Positions 9,180 through 17,570 of a DNA stretch of 57,281 nucleotides are shown one piece after another; the first letter of the stretch is position 1, and each line of letters opens with the position of its first letter. The stretch lies in the NCBI GenBank assembly GCA_011390635.1, contig JAABSA010000008.1, positions 1 through 57,281 of the forward strand. Direction: 5' to 3'. The notes beneath the pieces were generated by a model. It ran no database searches. It was not told where the DNA came from and saw only the letters and a program-made list of their open reading frames with translations. The position numbers and the translations under genes are program-made. This DNA comes from Desulfotignum sp. (GTDB lineage Bacteria > Desulfobacterota > Desulfobacteria > Desulfobacterales > Desulfobacteraceae).

Positions 9180-9205
9180 AAAATCTAAACAACCGGGATT
9201 TTTTA

Positions 9206-10570
9206 TTAATTGTCTTCTTTATATTCCTTGAGCTTGTTGCGCAGGGTGCGAACAGATACGCCCAGAATTTTGGCGGCATGGGTCCGATTACCCTCGGTCT
9301 GGTCAAGGGTATTAAAAATCATTTTCTGCTCCATCTCTTTTAAAGAACCGGACACCATATCTGATTGTGTTTCCTGTTGCGGCTGCGCCATGAAATTTTC
9401 ATTGGTGCCGGCATCATCCAGCAAAAGGTCTTCGGGGGTTATTCGATCTGAGGTGGTGAGCAATACAGCGCGGTGAATAATATTTTCAAGTTCTCTGACA
9501 TTCCCATAAAAAGGATGCCGGATTAATATGGACAGGGCATCTGCCGTCATTGCTTTGACATTGCGCCTGTCAAGTTTACAATATTTTTTCATCAAAAAAT
9601 CGCACAGCAGCTTCACGTCATCGATGCGGTCCCGCAGCGGGGGGATCACCAGGGGAATCGTATTGAGGCGGTAAAACAGATCCTGCCTGAAATCGTTTTT
9701 TTCCACGGCCTGTCTGGCACTGCGGTTGGTGGTGGCTATGACCCGGACATCCACTTCCACCGGCTGGGTCCCGCCGACCCGGTCCACGGTCCTTTCCTGC
9801 AGTACCCGGAGCAATTTTGACTGGAGATGAAACTGCATTTCCGTAATTTCATCCAGGAAAAGGGTGCCTTTGTGTGCCAGTTCAAATTTCCCTATTTTCC
9901 GGGCAATGGCACCGGTAAAAGCACCTTTTTCATGGCCGAACAATTCGCTTTCCAGAAGATTTTCCGGCAGGGCCGCGCAGTTGACAGCCACAAAAGGCTG
10001 AAAAGATCTGTTGCTTTTCTCATGAATATACCTGGCAAACAATTCCTTGCCGGTTCCGCTTTCACCCTGAATCAGAACCGATGCACTGGAATCCGCCACC
10101 CGTTCGGCCAGACGCAGCAGATCCTGCATGGCCCGGTTCCGGGTGATAATGGCCACTGCTTTTTTCGGGGGTTCTTGTTTCCTTGTTTTTGGTGATGCCG
10201 CTTTTTGCAGCAGCAATCCGCGCCGGACGCAAAGTTCCAGCTGCCGCATGTCCACAGGTTTAATGAGATAATCCAAAGCCCCGCTCTTCATCAGGTTCAC
10301 GGCATGGTCCACCACCGGCTCCGGGGTAATGATGATGGTTTTGCACAGGTTGTGAACAAGGATCTGTGTTTCTAAAAAGCCTTTGGCATCAAATCCCGGG
10401 GTGGATTCATCGGCAATGACAATATCCGGTTTTTTTTCAGTGAGATATGCCATTGCATCCGATCCTTCGGGAACGGCATCCACCAGGAATCCAAGCGCTT
10501 CAAAAAAGGCCGTATAGGCCATCCGTTCCTTTGGCTGCTCCACTATAATAAAGACACGATGACCCGGCAC
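9206..10570 (-). CDS. Sigma-54-dependent response regulator (FleR/FlgR type)
   Basis: This 454-residue protein has a receiver domain (1-118), an AAA+ sigma-54 interaction domain (about 140-370) and a C-terminal Fis-type helix-turn-helix (NRTHAAKILGVSVRTLRNKL). The AAA+ core shows Walker A GESGTGKE and the sigma-54 contact loop GAFTGA. The receiver keeps the phosphoacceptor Asp54 and the Lys of LIKPV, but the usual acidic pair near residues 11-12 is Glu-Gln instead of Asp-Asp, which could weaken Mg2+ binding and phosphorylation. It lies just upstream of the flgB sigma-54 promoter and 16 bases after the TPR gene, so it is probably the flagellar class activator. Confidence 0.85.
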   Translation of the reverse strand: MPGHRVFIIVEQPKERMAYTAFFEALGFLVDAVPEGSDAMAYLTEKKPDIVIADESTPGFDAKGFLETQILVHNLCKTIIITPEPVVDHAVNLMKSGALDYLIKPVDMRQLELCVRRGLLLQKAASPKTRKQEPPKKAVAIITRNRAMQDLLRLAERVADSSASVLIQGESGTGKELFARYIHEKSNRSFQPFVAVNCAALPENLLESELFGHEKGAFTGAIARKIGKFELAHKGTLFLDEITEMQFHLQSKLLRVLQERTVDRVGGTQPVEVDVRVIATTNRSARQAVEKNDFRQDLFYRLNTIPLVIPPLRDRIDDVKLLCDFLMKKYCKLDRRNVKAMTADALSILIRHPFYGNVRELENIIHRAVLLTTSDRITPEDLLLDDAGTNENFMAQPQQETQSDMVSGSLKEMEQKMIFNTLDQTEGNRTHAAKILGVSVRTLRNKLKEYKEDN

Positions 10571-10586
10571 TGTTGGCTTTTTTCCC

Positions 10587-13199
10587 TTATGAATTGCTGA
10601 CGGTCCGGGCCAGTTCCAGGGTAGTCAGACGTTGGCGGGCCAGGCGGGCCCATACGGAATCATAAGTATCTGCCACCTGTTCAAAAGCGGCCCGGGCCTT
10701 TGGCAGGATATTTCCCTTCTGGTAGGCATCTCCCAGCAAAAAACCCAGATTGGCCTTTAACCTTTCACCATCACTGAAATCCAGGGCTTTTGAAAAAGCG
10801 TCTGCCGCCTGAACATAGGATGTGAGACTGATATAGGTATTGCCCAGCTGCTTATAAGCCCGGGTGAGAATTTCATAATTTTTCCCGGGGGCTGCCGCAA
10901 AGTCTTTTACTGCTGCGGCCTGGAGCCGGGCAGCGGTTTTCAGATCATTCTGCTGCGCAAACACCGCAGCATGACGCAGCAGTATATGCCCTTTCACCAG
11001 ATGGTCCCCGGTGGCGGCATAGGCATCTTTAAAACCGGCATCCGCCCGGGTATACTGTTGTTTCTCAAGATAGATATCCCCTGTGCGCATCAATGCATCC
11101 ACCCGGTTTTCATGGTTTGCAAATTGTTTTGAAAATGCCTCCAGCAATTTTAGTGCATCCTCATCTCTGCCGGATTCATCCATTGCAACGCCTAATGCAA
11201 ACAGCAGTTCAGCAGATCTTTCAGCCCTTTTATACTGCTTATAGGCATTCAGCAGGTGGTTGAACGCCTCTTCAAAAAGTGCTGCCTGTAAATAGGCCGT
11301 GCCGACACTGAAGGCAATCTTTCGGCTGTCCATCCTGTCAATTTTGGAATATTCCGATTCATACCGGTTCAGCACCGCCGGATAATCATTTTCCTTCAAT
11401 TGTTTTTCAAACAAAGCTTCATAGGCTTCCTGCATAAGCTTGACCGCCTCGTACTGCAATCCCCGGGGATGGGTGGACAACAGATCTTCAATCTCCTTGA
11501 TACATTTGTCGTATTCACCGTTTTTTTGATAAATTTCCGCCAGCCGCATCATGGCAATGCGGGCATAGGTGTTTTCCGGAAACCGGTTTTTGATCATTTC
11601 ATAAATGTTTATTTTTTCAGCATCAGTATCAAGATACCGTGCAAGTCCCATGGATGCAGTGACATATCCCTGGGAATCGGGAAATCTTTCCCTGACCAGT
11701 TCATATATTTTTACCGCTTTTTTTTCACTGTTTTCCATGCCGTAGGTATCACCCACCCGGCTTAACAGAACATCCTTGTCCGCAATCTCTTCAAACAGAT
11801 TCATCAGCCGCATATAGTTGTCTCTGGCAGGCTTGCTCAATGACAGTTCAAAATTGGCATCCCCCATATACCGCAACAGATCCGGGGCCTCATATATTTT
11901 TTTTTCCTGCTGTGCAACCACATGGTTAAACACGGACAATGCGGTGTAATACTGGTGTTTTTTAAACAATGCCCTGCCATATCCGATGCCGGCATCCACC
12001 AGATAGGCATTCTCAGCAAAAACTTCAAACACCTGCTGGTATAATTCAAGGGCTTTATCCACGTATCCTTTTTCATCAAAAATTTCGGCCAGATGAAACA
12101 GCACCTCCGGCCTGCCCGGATAATCTTCATACCCCTGCATGACAATATTGAAATACCCTTCTGCTGCGGATAAATTATTCAAATCCATATGAATCATGCC
12201 GATGGCTGTGTAGGCAAACGGCACATATGCTGATTGATGATACAGCACCAGGGCATCCTGGAACATGCGCTCAGCCTTTATCAGCAACGCAAAATCATCT
12301 TTTGCAATGCTTTTATAAAACGCATATGCCCGCAGATAATACACCTGTTCCAGGCAGGTGGTGTTCTGGTGAGCAAGATACTGGTCCAGCAGGTCAAACG
12401 CCTGCTGGTACAAGGTGTTTTCAATCAGCCCGAGGGCGTTGTTAATCGGACCGACAGAGCCGCATTCACTGGATGCCATGACCTGGCCCAGGTCAGATAT
12501 GTCCCCTTGAAACACGCTTTTTTCTCTTTGGGGCGGGACATACAAAGGGGGTGTCGGTATTTTGACGGTTTTTGAAACATCAGGAGGTGTTCGCACATCA
12601 TCTGCCGGTGCCGCCGGTAAGGTGCCGTCAGGTGCCAGAGAGATATATCCTTGATCGGACAATGGTGATGTGCCTTGCAAAACCGGTTCCCGGTCCGGGA
12701 CAGTCCCTGTACTGTCTGTTGTCTGGGCGGGTTTTTCCCGGGTTTTTTCAGGTGCCGCCGCCTGTTTGTTTTTTTTTACCATTGCTGATTTATGGGGTGA
12801 CATGGATACGACAAACTGTGAGCCTGCTGCGTTAAAGCCTGATGTAACAGGGCCCTGGGAAGACCGGGTGATGATCACCACCGCCACGACATCCCCCTGA
12901 AGCGATTCGATATTGACCTCTTTTATGCCGGGCAGGTCCCGTCCGGTTACTTTTATATTCCGGGCCAGGGAAACATTCTGCAGGGCGATCAACACCTCTT
13001 TGCTTTCGATTTGAATCACCTTGACCGGTACTTTTTTTGTCATATCAAACCGGACCGACAAGGGATTGTCCTGAATGGTGATATGTTGAATAACCGCATT
13101 CCGGGCCATGCCGGTTCCGGAGAAAAAAACCAGAAACAGCCATGGCAGAAGCATTATCTGAATCCGTCCCATGGGACTGTTACCTAATTTTCTCATCAT
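10587..13199 (-). CDS. Large secreted or periplasmic TPR protein with AMIN-like N-terminus
   Basis: The 870-residue protein has a signal-like hydrophobic stretch (about 14-31), then a beta-rich region (about 35-135) resembling an AMIN-type domain, a proline-rich linker (about 140-235) and many tetratricopeptide-like repeats to the end (examples: SAAEGYFNIVMQGYEDYP, YVDKALELYQQVFEVF). TPR arrays are protein-binding scaffolds, and AMIN domains in other proteins localise to the cell envelope. It is co-transcribed with the downstream sigma-54 regulator from its own -24/-12 promoter, so a role in flagellum assembly or placement is likely. I cannot give it an established name. Confidence 0.7.
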   Translation of the reverse strand: MMRKLGNSPMGRIQIMLLPWLFLVFFSGTGMARNAVIQHITIQDNPLSVRFDMTKKVPVKVIQIESKEVLIALQNVSLARNIKVTGRDLPGIKEVNIESLQGDVVAVVIITRSSQGPVTSGFNAAGSQFVVSMSPHKSAMVKKNKQAAAPEKTREKPAQTTDSTGTVPDREPVLQGTSPLSDQGYISLAPDGTLPAAPADDVRTPPDVSKTVKIPTPPLYVPPQREKSVFQGDISDLGQVMASSECGSVGPINNALGLIENTLYQQAFDLLDQYLAHQNTTCLEQVYYLRAYAFYKSIAKDDFALLIKAERMFQDALVLYHQSAYVPFAYTAIGMIHMDLNNLSAAEGYFNIVMQGYEDYPGRPEVLFHLAEIFDEKGYVDKALELYQQVFEVFAENAYLVDAGIGYGRALFKKHQYYTALSVFNHVVAQQEKKIYEAPDLLRYMGDANFELSLSKPARDNYMRLMNLFEEIADKDVLLSRVGDTYGMENSEKKAVKIYELVRERFPDSQGYVTASMGLARYLDTDAEKINIYEMIKNRFPENTYARIAMMRLAEIYQKNGEYDKCIKEIEDLLSTHPRGLQYEAVKLMQEAYEALFEKQLKENDYPAVLNRYESEYSKIDRMDSRKIAFSVGTAYLQAALFEEAFNHLLNAYKQYKRAERSAELLFALGVAMDESGRDEDALKLLEAFSKQFANHENRVDALMRTGDIYLEKQQYTRADAGFKDAYAATGDHLVKGHILLRHAAVFAQQNDLKTAARLQAAAVKDFAAAPGKNYEILTRAYKQLGNTYISLTSYVQAADAFSKALDFSDGERLKANLGFLLGDAYQKGNILPKARAAFEQVADTYDSVWARLARQRLTTLELARTVSNS

Positions 13200-13268
13200 G
13201 TGTCATGTATCCCAAGAATTAATACCATTCGGAAAACCAATCAGAATTTAATCTTGACAAGATAACAA

Positions 13269-13284
13269 AGCAATTTATGTACCA
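13269..13284 (-). promoter_or_regulatory. Sigma-54 (-24/-12) promoter of the TPR/regulator operon
   Basis: The minus strand reads TGGTACATAAATTGCT, with GG and GC 10 bases apart as in the sigma-54 consensus. It lies about 70 bases upstream of the TPR gene start at 13199 and just after the stop of the preceding activator gene. Confidence 0.7.
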
Positions 13285-13297
13285 CACTGAAATGATA

Positions 13298-14359
13298 TCA
13301 GAATTCAGGCATTTCCGATTCAGGTGCAATGTCCATTTTTTTGATTTTCTCCACCAGGGTGGTGCGGTTCATCTTCAAAAGCTCCGCAGCCCTGGCCTTA
13401 ATCCAGCCGGTTTCCGCAAGGGCGTGGGTAATCAATGCCCGCTGGTACATATCAACCGCTTCGGTAAACCCGATGCCATTGTTGAAAACAGAAGACACAC
13501 CCGGAGACTGGTGGCAGGAACCTGTCCGGGTAATACACCCTGGCAGATCATGGCGCTGCACATCGACATCTTCCACCAGAACGGCAATCCGCTCGATCAT
13601 ATTTTCCAGCTCCCGGATGTTGCCGGGCCAGTCATAATCCAAAAGAGCCCGGGCTGCCTCGGGTGAAAATTTTTTGGGCACAAAATCTGGGCAGCGTTTT
13701 AAAAGATTGTGTTGAAAATGGTCCACAAGGGGCATCACATCTTCCCTGCGTTCTCGCAGCGGCAGTATGTGAATAGGAATCACATTCAACCGGTAAAACA
13801 GATCTTCCCGAAAGCGGCCTCTCTCCATGGCCAGGGCAAGGTCCTTGTTGGTTGCCGATATCACCCGGATATCCACTGCAATGGTCTGGGTGCCGCCCAC
13901 CCGTTCAAATCTGCGCTCCTGCAGTGCCCGCAGCAGTTTCACCTGGAGTTCGGCACTCATGTCTCCGATTTCATCCAAAAATATCGTGCCCTGATCAGCG
14001 ATTTCAAATCGTCCGGTTCTGGCACGATGGGCACCTGTGAATGCCCCTTTTTCATGGCCGAACAACTCGCTTTCCAGCAGTTCGCCTGGAATGGCACCAC
14101 AATTGATAACCACCATGGGGCCGTTTCGCCGGACACTGTTCTGATGAATGGCCCGGGCAATCAGTTCCTTTCCGGTTCCGCTCTCTCCGGTTATCAGAAC
14201 CGAGGCATCGGATTTTGCCACTTTCCGGGCTGTTTCCAGAACCTTTTCCAGTCCCTTGCTGACACCGGCGATACCGCCTCTGTCAAAGATCCGGGGCGTA
14301 TCATCCAATTTTCGGATGGGGTTGAGCGTCTGGCTGGTTTCAATCATGGGAGAACCCAT
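13298..14359 (-). CDS. Sigma-54 activator without receiver domain (FleQ-like)
   Basis: The 353-residue protein consists of an AAA+ sigma-54 interaction domain (about 28-265, Walker A GESGTGKE, GAFTGA loop, WPGNIRELENMIER) and a Fis-type helix-turn-helix at the C-terminus (AAELLKMNRTTLVEKIKKM). There is no phosphorylation domain; the ~28-residue N-terminus is too short for one. Activators of this form are controlled by partner proteins or ligands. It overlaps cheY by one base and lies directly upstream of a sigma-54 promoter, so it is a candidate master activator at the top of the flagellar hierarchy. Confidence 0.8.
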   Translation of the reverse strand: MGSPMIETSQTLNPIRKLDDTPRIFDRGGIAGVSKGLEKVLETARKVAKSDASVLITGESGTGKELIARAIHQNSVRRNGPMVVINCGAIPGELLESELFGHEKGAFTGAHRARTGRFEIADQGTIFLDEIGDMSAELQVKLLRALQERRFERVGGTQTIAVDIRVISATNKDLALAMERGRFREDLFYRLNVIPIHILPLRERREDVMPLVDHFQHNLLKRCPDFVPKKFSPEAARALLDYDWPGNIRELENMIERIAVLVEDVDVQRHDLPGCITRTGSCHQSPGVSSVFNNGIGFTEAVDMYQRALITHALAETGWIKARAAELLKMNRTTLVEKIKKMDIAPESEMPEF

Positions 14360-14739
14360 TATTTTAAAATCTTTTCAAGCTTGTCGGAGATTGCTTCGGC
14401 TGTGAAGGGTTTCACCACATAATTGGAAACACCGGCCTGGACCGCTTCAATGACATTCTGTTTCTGGGCTTCTGCTGTTACCATTAAAAAAGGGGTTTTT
14501 GCATACCGGGAATCTGCGCGCACTTTTTTTAACAATTCCAACCCGGTCATTTTGGGCATATTCCAGTCGGAGATGATCAGATCTATGGTCTGGTTTTCCA
14601 GAATTTCCATGGCGGTTGTTCCATCATCAGCTTCCACCAGATTCCGAAACCCCAGCTGCTTCAAAATATTTTTCAAAATACGGCGCATGGTTGCAAAATC
14701 GTCAATAATCAGAACCTTGATGGATGTGTCCATTGCCAC
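14359..14739 (-). CDS. cheY: Chemotaxis response regulator CheY
   Basis: The 126-residue single receiver domain has all key residues: the acidic pair in VLIIDDFATMRR, the phosphoacceptor Asp in DLIISDWNMPKMTG, the Thr in MVTAEA and the Lys in VVKPF. These sequences are typical of motor-binding CheY. The start is probably the GTG at 14739, five bases after a GGAGG; an ATG two codons later is possible. It is coupled to the following sigma-54 activator gene. Confidence 0.9.
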   Translation of the reverse strand: MAMDTSIKVLIIDDFATMRRILKNILKQLGFRNLVEADDGTTAMEILENQTIDLIISDWNMPKMTGLELLKKVRADSRYAKTPFLMVTAEAQKQNVIEAVQAGVSNYVVKPFTAEAISDKLEKILK

Positions 14740-14848
14740 ATTTCCCTCCTTGTATGGATTAAAACCCCTTTGCTGTCTCTAAAAACAGATGCCAACTAAA
14801 TTTTCCACCTCTGGTTTCAAAAAAACCATTGCGATTCTGGGTTCCCTT

Positions 14849-15202
14849 TCAGCCGATATCTTCAACCTGATTGTATTGCACAATATTTTTCAAATGGGAA
14901 TAGGTTTCTACATCCATGGAATCAAAAACAATCCCGATACCATTGCGGGCCTGCCGGACCACCGTGGCCTTCATGACCAGTTCAATTTTCTCGCTGGTGC
15001 CGGTAAGCCGTATTTTTACAACACACCGGGTGCCCGGGGCAAACGGTGTGTCTGTGGTAACAAAAATCCCTTTCAGGCTCAGGTCTTTTGAACTGCCTTC
15101 CAATGGTACCTGTTTATCATCAATGTCCAGTATTACCTGAATATCAGTGGCAAAACCTACCCTGGTATGCCTTCGCCTGTCATCATGATGTGAAACGGTC
15201 AT
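14849..15202 (-). CDS. PilZ-domain protein (probable c-di-GMP receptor)
   Basis: The 117-residue protein shows the PilZ binding signature: an RRRHTR motif near residue 10 and the DLSLKGIFV segment near 42-50, close to the canonical D/NxSxxG. PilZ domains bind cyclic di-GMP and modulate motility or envelope functions. Its position beside cheY and an HD-GYP protein, a likely c-di-GMP phosphodiesterase, fits motility control by this messenger. Downstream of its stop the minus strand has a weak stem followed by a T run near 14830-14815 that could terminate transcription. Confidence 0.85.
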   Translation of the reverse strand: MTVSHHDDRRRHTRVGFATDIQVILDIDDKQVPLEGSSKDLSLKGIFVTTDTPFAPGTRCVVKIRLTGTSEKIELVMKATVVRQARNGIGIVFDSMDVETYSHLKNIVQYNQVEDIG

Positions 15203-15285
15203 GGCAGCATCACTTCCTTGTATCCGTGTATTAGGGTTATGCCTGTCCTGTCAAATTACCATATTTTGTATCGGTGCTCAACCCA

Positions 15286-16818
15286 TTAAAAATCATCTGG
15301 AAACTCCTGCTCGGAAACCCGCAGAAAAGCTTCCACCACCTGTGGATCAAACTGGGTACCCGAATTTTTGCGTATGATTTTCAGCACAAGACCTTTTTCC
15401 ATCTTCTTGCGGTATGCACGGTCAGAGGCCATGGCATCATAGCAATCAGCCACAGACATTATTCTGGCCAGCATGGGGATGGCCTCGCCTTTGAGTCCGT
15501 CAGGATATCCTTTGCCGTCGAACCGTTCGTGGTGATGTCGAATGATCTCCATTTCCCGGTCCCATAACCCCAGTTTGCTGATGATATCAGCCCCGATAAC
15601 CGGGTGCTCTTTTATTTTTTCATATTCTTCATCTGTAAGCCGTCCGGGTTTGAGCAAAATATCGTCTCTGATACCGATCTTGCCGATATCATGGAGACTG
15701 CCGGCAAAATTTATCACGTCCAGTTCTTCGTCAGAACAGCCCATTTCCTCTGCAATCATATGGGCATACCTGGCCACCCGTGTGGAATGCTTGCGCGTGT
15801 AAAGATCCCGGACCTCAAGGGCCGTAACAAATGCAAACAGGGTGGAAAACAAATTATCATAAATATTTTCATACAGGGCAATATTCTCTATGGCGGAAGC
15901 AGCCTTCTGGGTGATAAAATGCATGTAATAAATATCTTTTTCACTGAAAAACCGGTCTTCTTGAAAAATAAAAGCAGAGGCCACCCCGAAAATTTTATCC
16001 CGGATTTTCAAGGGAACCACCATAAAAGAGTTCACAGGTTCATCCAGCTGACTGATCTCTTTTGATTCCGACACCAGACAGGGATTTTCATCGGTCATAA
16101 TACATTCTGTGATATAGGCTTTGGTTTTTTCAGGGATATCTTTTCCAAACCGGCTGACAATGGTATCACTGGTATAGTGTGAAGAAGATTCAGCCACCAG
16201 TACCAATGAAAGGTCCTGTTCTGAAAAAATATGGAAAAAGGCCCTGTCTGCCTTGAGCTCTTCCACCCCCAGATCCGCCACCTTGTTGAAAATACCATAA
16301 CTTGAATCTATGGCTGAAAAATCTTCCATCACCCGATTCAACGTATTGACTTCTTCCACGCGTTTGATCAACTGATCATTTAATTCCTGGAGCCTGGCCT
16401 TTCGGGCCACTTCTTCCTTGAGGATCAAATTTTCCACAAACAGTTCACGTTCGCGCAAAATCCGCTTTAACGTTAACTCCATCTGTTCCAGATTCACCGG
16501 TTTTATGAGATAATCCACAACCCCGTTTTTCAGGGTCTGAATGGAATTTTCCAAAGAGGGATACCCGGTCATCACCACCACGGGAAGGGTGTTTTCAATC
16601 AGTCGTATTCTTTCAGCCAGCTCAAGACCATCCATCACCGGCATATTGATATCTGTGAAAATACAGGAGATATTGATTCGGTTGATAATCTCAAGGGCTT
16701 TTTCTCCGTTTTCAGCGGTATATACCTCATATCCCTTTTTTTGAAAATATCCTTCAGTGACCTCCCGGATGCCTTCTTCATCATCCACCACCAGGATCTT
16801 AATGGTATCGTCAATCAT
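15286..16818 (-). CDS. Response regulator with GAF-like and HD-GYP phosphodiesterase domains
   Basis: This 510-residue protein has a receiver (1-125; acidic pair DDEE, phosphoacceptor in FTDINMPVMDG, Lys in LIKPV), a coiled linker, a GAF-like sensor region (about 165-320) and an HD-GYP domain (about 325-510). The HD-GYP signature is complete: HDIGKIG and HHERFDGKGYPDG. Such RpfG-like proteins hydrolyse cyclic di-GMP under control of a partner kinase; none is visible nearby. It is transcribed away from lrp. Confidence 0.9.
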   Translation of the reverse strand: MIDDTIKILVVDDEEGIREVTEGYFQKKGYEVYTAENGEKALEIINRINISCIFTDINMPVMDGLELAERIRLIENTLPVVVMTGYPSLENSIQTLKNGVVDYLIKPVNLEQMELTLKRILRERELFVENLILKEEVARKARLQELNDQLIKRVEEVNTLNRVMEDFSAIDSSYGIFNKVADLGVEELKADRAFFHIFSEQDLSLVLVAESSSHYTSDTIVSRFGKDIPEKTKAYITECIMTDENPCLVSESKEISQLDEPVNSFMVVPLKIRDKIFGVASAFIFQEDRFFSEKDIYYMHFITQKAASAIENIALYENIYDNLFSTLFAFVTALEVRDLYTRKHSTRVARYAHMIAEEMGCSDEELDVINFAGSLHDIGKIGIRDDILLKPGRLTDEEYEKIKEHPVIGADIISKLGLWDREMEIIRHHHERFDGKGYPDGLKGEAIPMLARIMSVADCYDAMASDRAYRKKMEKGLVLKIIRKNSGTQFDPQVVEAFLRVSEQEFPDDF

Positions 16819-16931
16819 TGTATTGTATTATCAACCTGTTTATGGCTATCTGTTAATTTTTCCATAAATGTATATGAAAGCAATGGTTTTATCAATAAAA
16901 ATTAAAATACCATACCCATCCAGTGAATAAA

Positions 16932-17002
16932 GAATATAATTCGAAAAATATAGAATAATTATTATAATTATTCTTGACACAGATAATAAATAAGAATATT
17001 TT
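16932..17002 (+). promoter_or_regulatory. lrp promoter with palindromic operators
   Basis: A TTGACA (16974-16979), a 17-base spacer and TATTTT (16997-17002) form a good sigma-70 promoter about 45 bases before lrp. The 23-base perfect palindrome 16952-16974 (11-base arms, single central base) touches the -35 box, and a smaller GAATATAATTC palindrome lies at 16932-16942. This is the arrangement expected for autorepression by a dimeric Lrp/AsnC protein. The palindromes also lie in the upstream region of the divergent HD-GYP gene. Confidence 0.7.
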
Positions 17003-17046
17003 ACAGAAAATGTCCCCATAAACCCATATGAACGGATTCAGACTCC

Positions 17047-17505
17047 ATGGACAAAACAGACTTGCAAATTCTGCAGATCCTTCAAAAAAAGGCACGCATT
17101 CCCAATGTTGAAGTGGCCAGAGCTGTTGGCATGGCACCGTCAGCTGTTCTGGAACGTATAAAGAAACTGGAGGCATCGGGTGTGATACAGGGGTATGAAG
17201 TCCGGCTCAACCCGGAAATGTTCGGGTGTGCCATGGTGGCATTTGTGCACATACAGGTTTCCGATCCTGCCTGTTTTTCCCGGACCGGCAGCACCCTGTC
17301 TGCCATTGACCAGGTCCAGGAGGTCCATTATCTGGCAGGCGGAGACTGTCTTGTGGCCAAACTCAGGGTGGCGGACATCACAGAGCTTGAAAATCTTTTA
17401 CTCACCAGGATCAACAGTATAGAGGCTGTTGTGTCCACCCGGACACACATCGTGCTTTCAACCTTCAAAGAAAGTGCCAAAATCATGCTTGCACAGAGCC
17501 TCTGA
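17047..17505 (+). CDS. Lrp/AsnC-family transcriptional regulator
   Basis: The 152-residue protein has an N-terminal winged helix-turn-helix (LQILQILQKKARIPNVEVAR, then MAPSAVLERIKKLEASGVIQ) and a C-terminal RAM/AsnC ligand domain (about 70-150; VQEVHYLAGGDCLVAKLRV). These proteins sense amino acids or related metabolites. The next gene, a lysine-type decarboxylase, is on the same strand 65 bases downstream and is the obvious candidate target. There is no strong ribosome site before the ATG. Strong palindromes upstream suggest autoregulation. Confidence 0.9.
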   Translation: MDKTDLQILQILQKKARIPNVEVARAVGMAPSAVLERIKKLEASGVIQGYEVRLNPEMFGCAMVAFVHIQVSDPACFSRTGSTLSAIDQVQEVHYLAGGDCLVAKLRVADITELENLLLTRINSIEAVVSTRTHIVLSTFKESAKIMLAQSL

Positions 17506-17570
17506 TACCCCGGCCATTTTTTCGTATCACGCAATATTAATCATATTTAAAGGTATAAGGAACATTTTTC

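Noticed and set aside
9109-9306. N-terminal extension of the FlgB frame
   Set aside because: It overlaps the upstream regulator gene, precedes the sigma-54 start point, and its residues do not resemble a rod protein.
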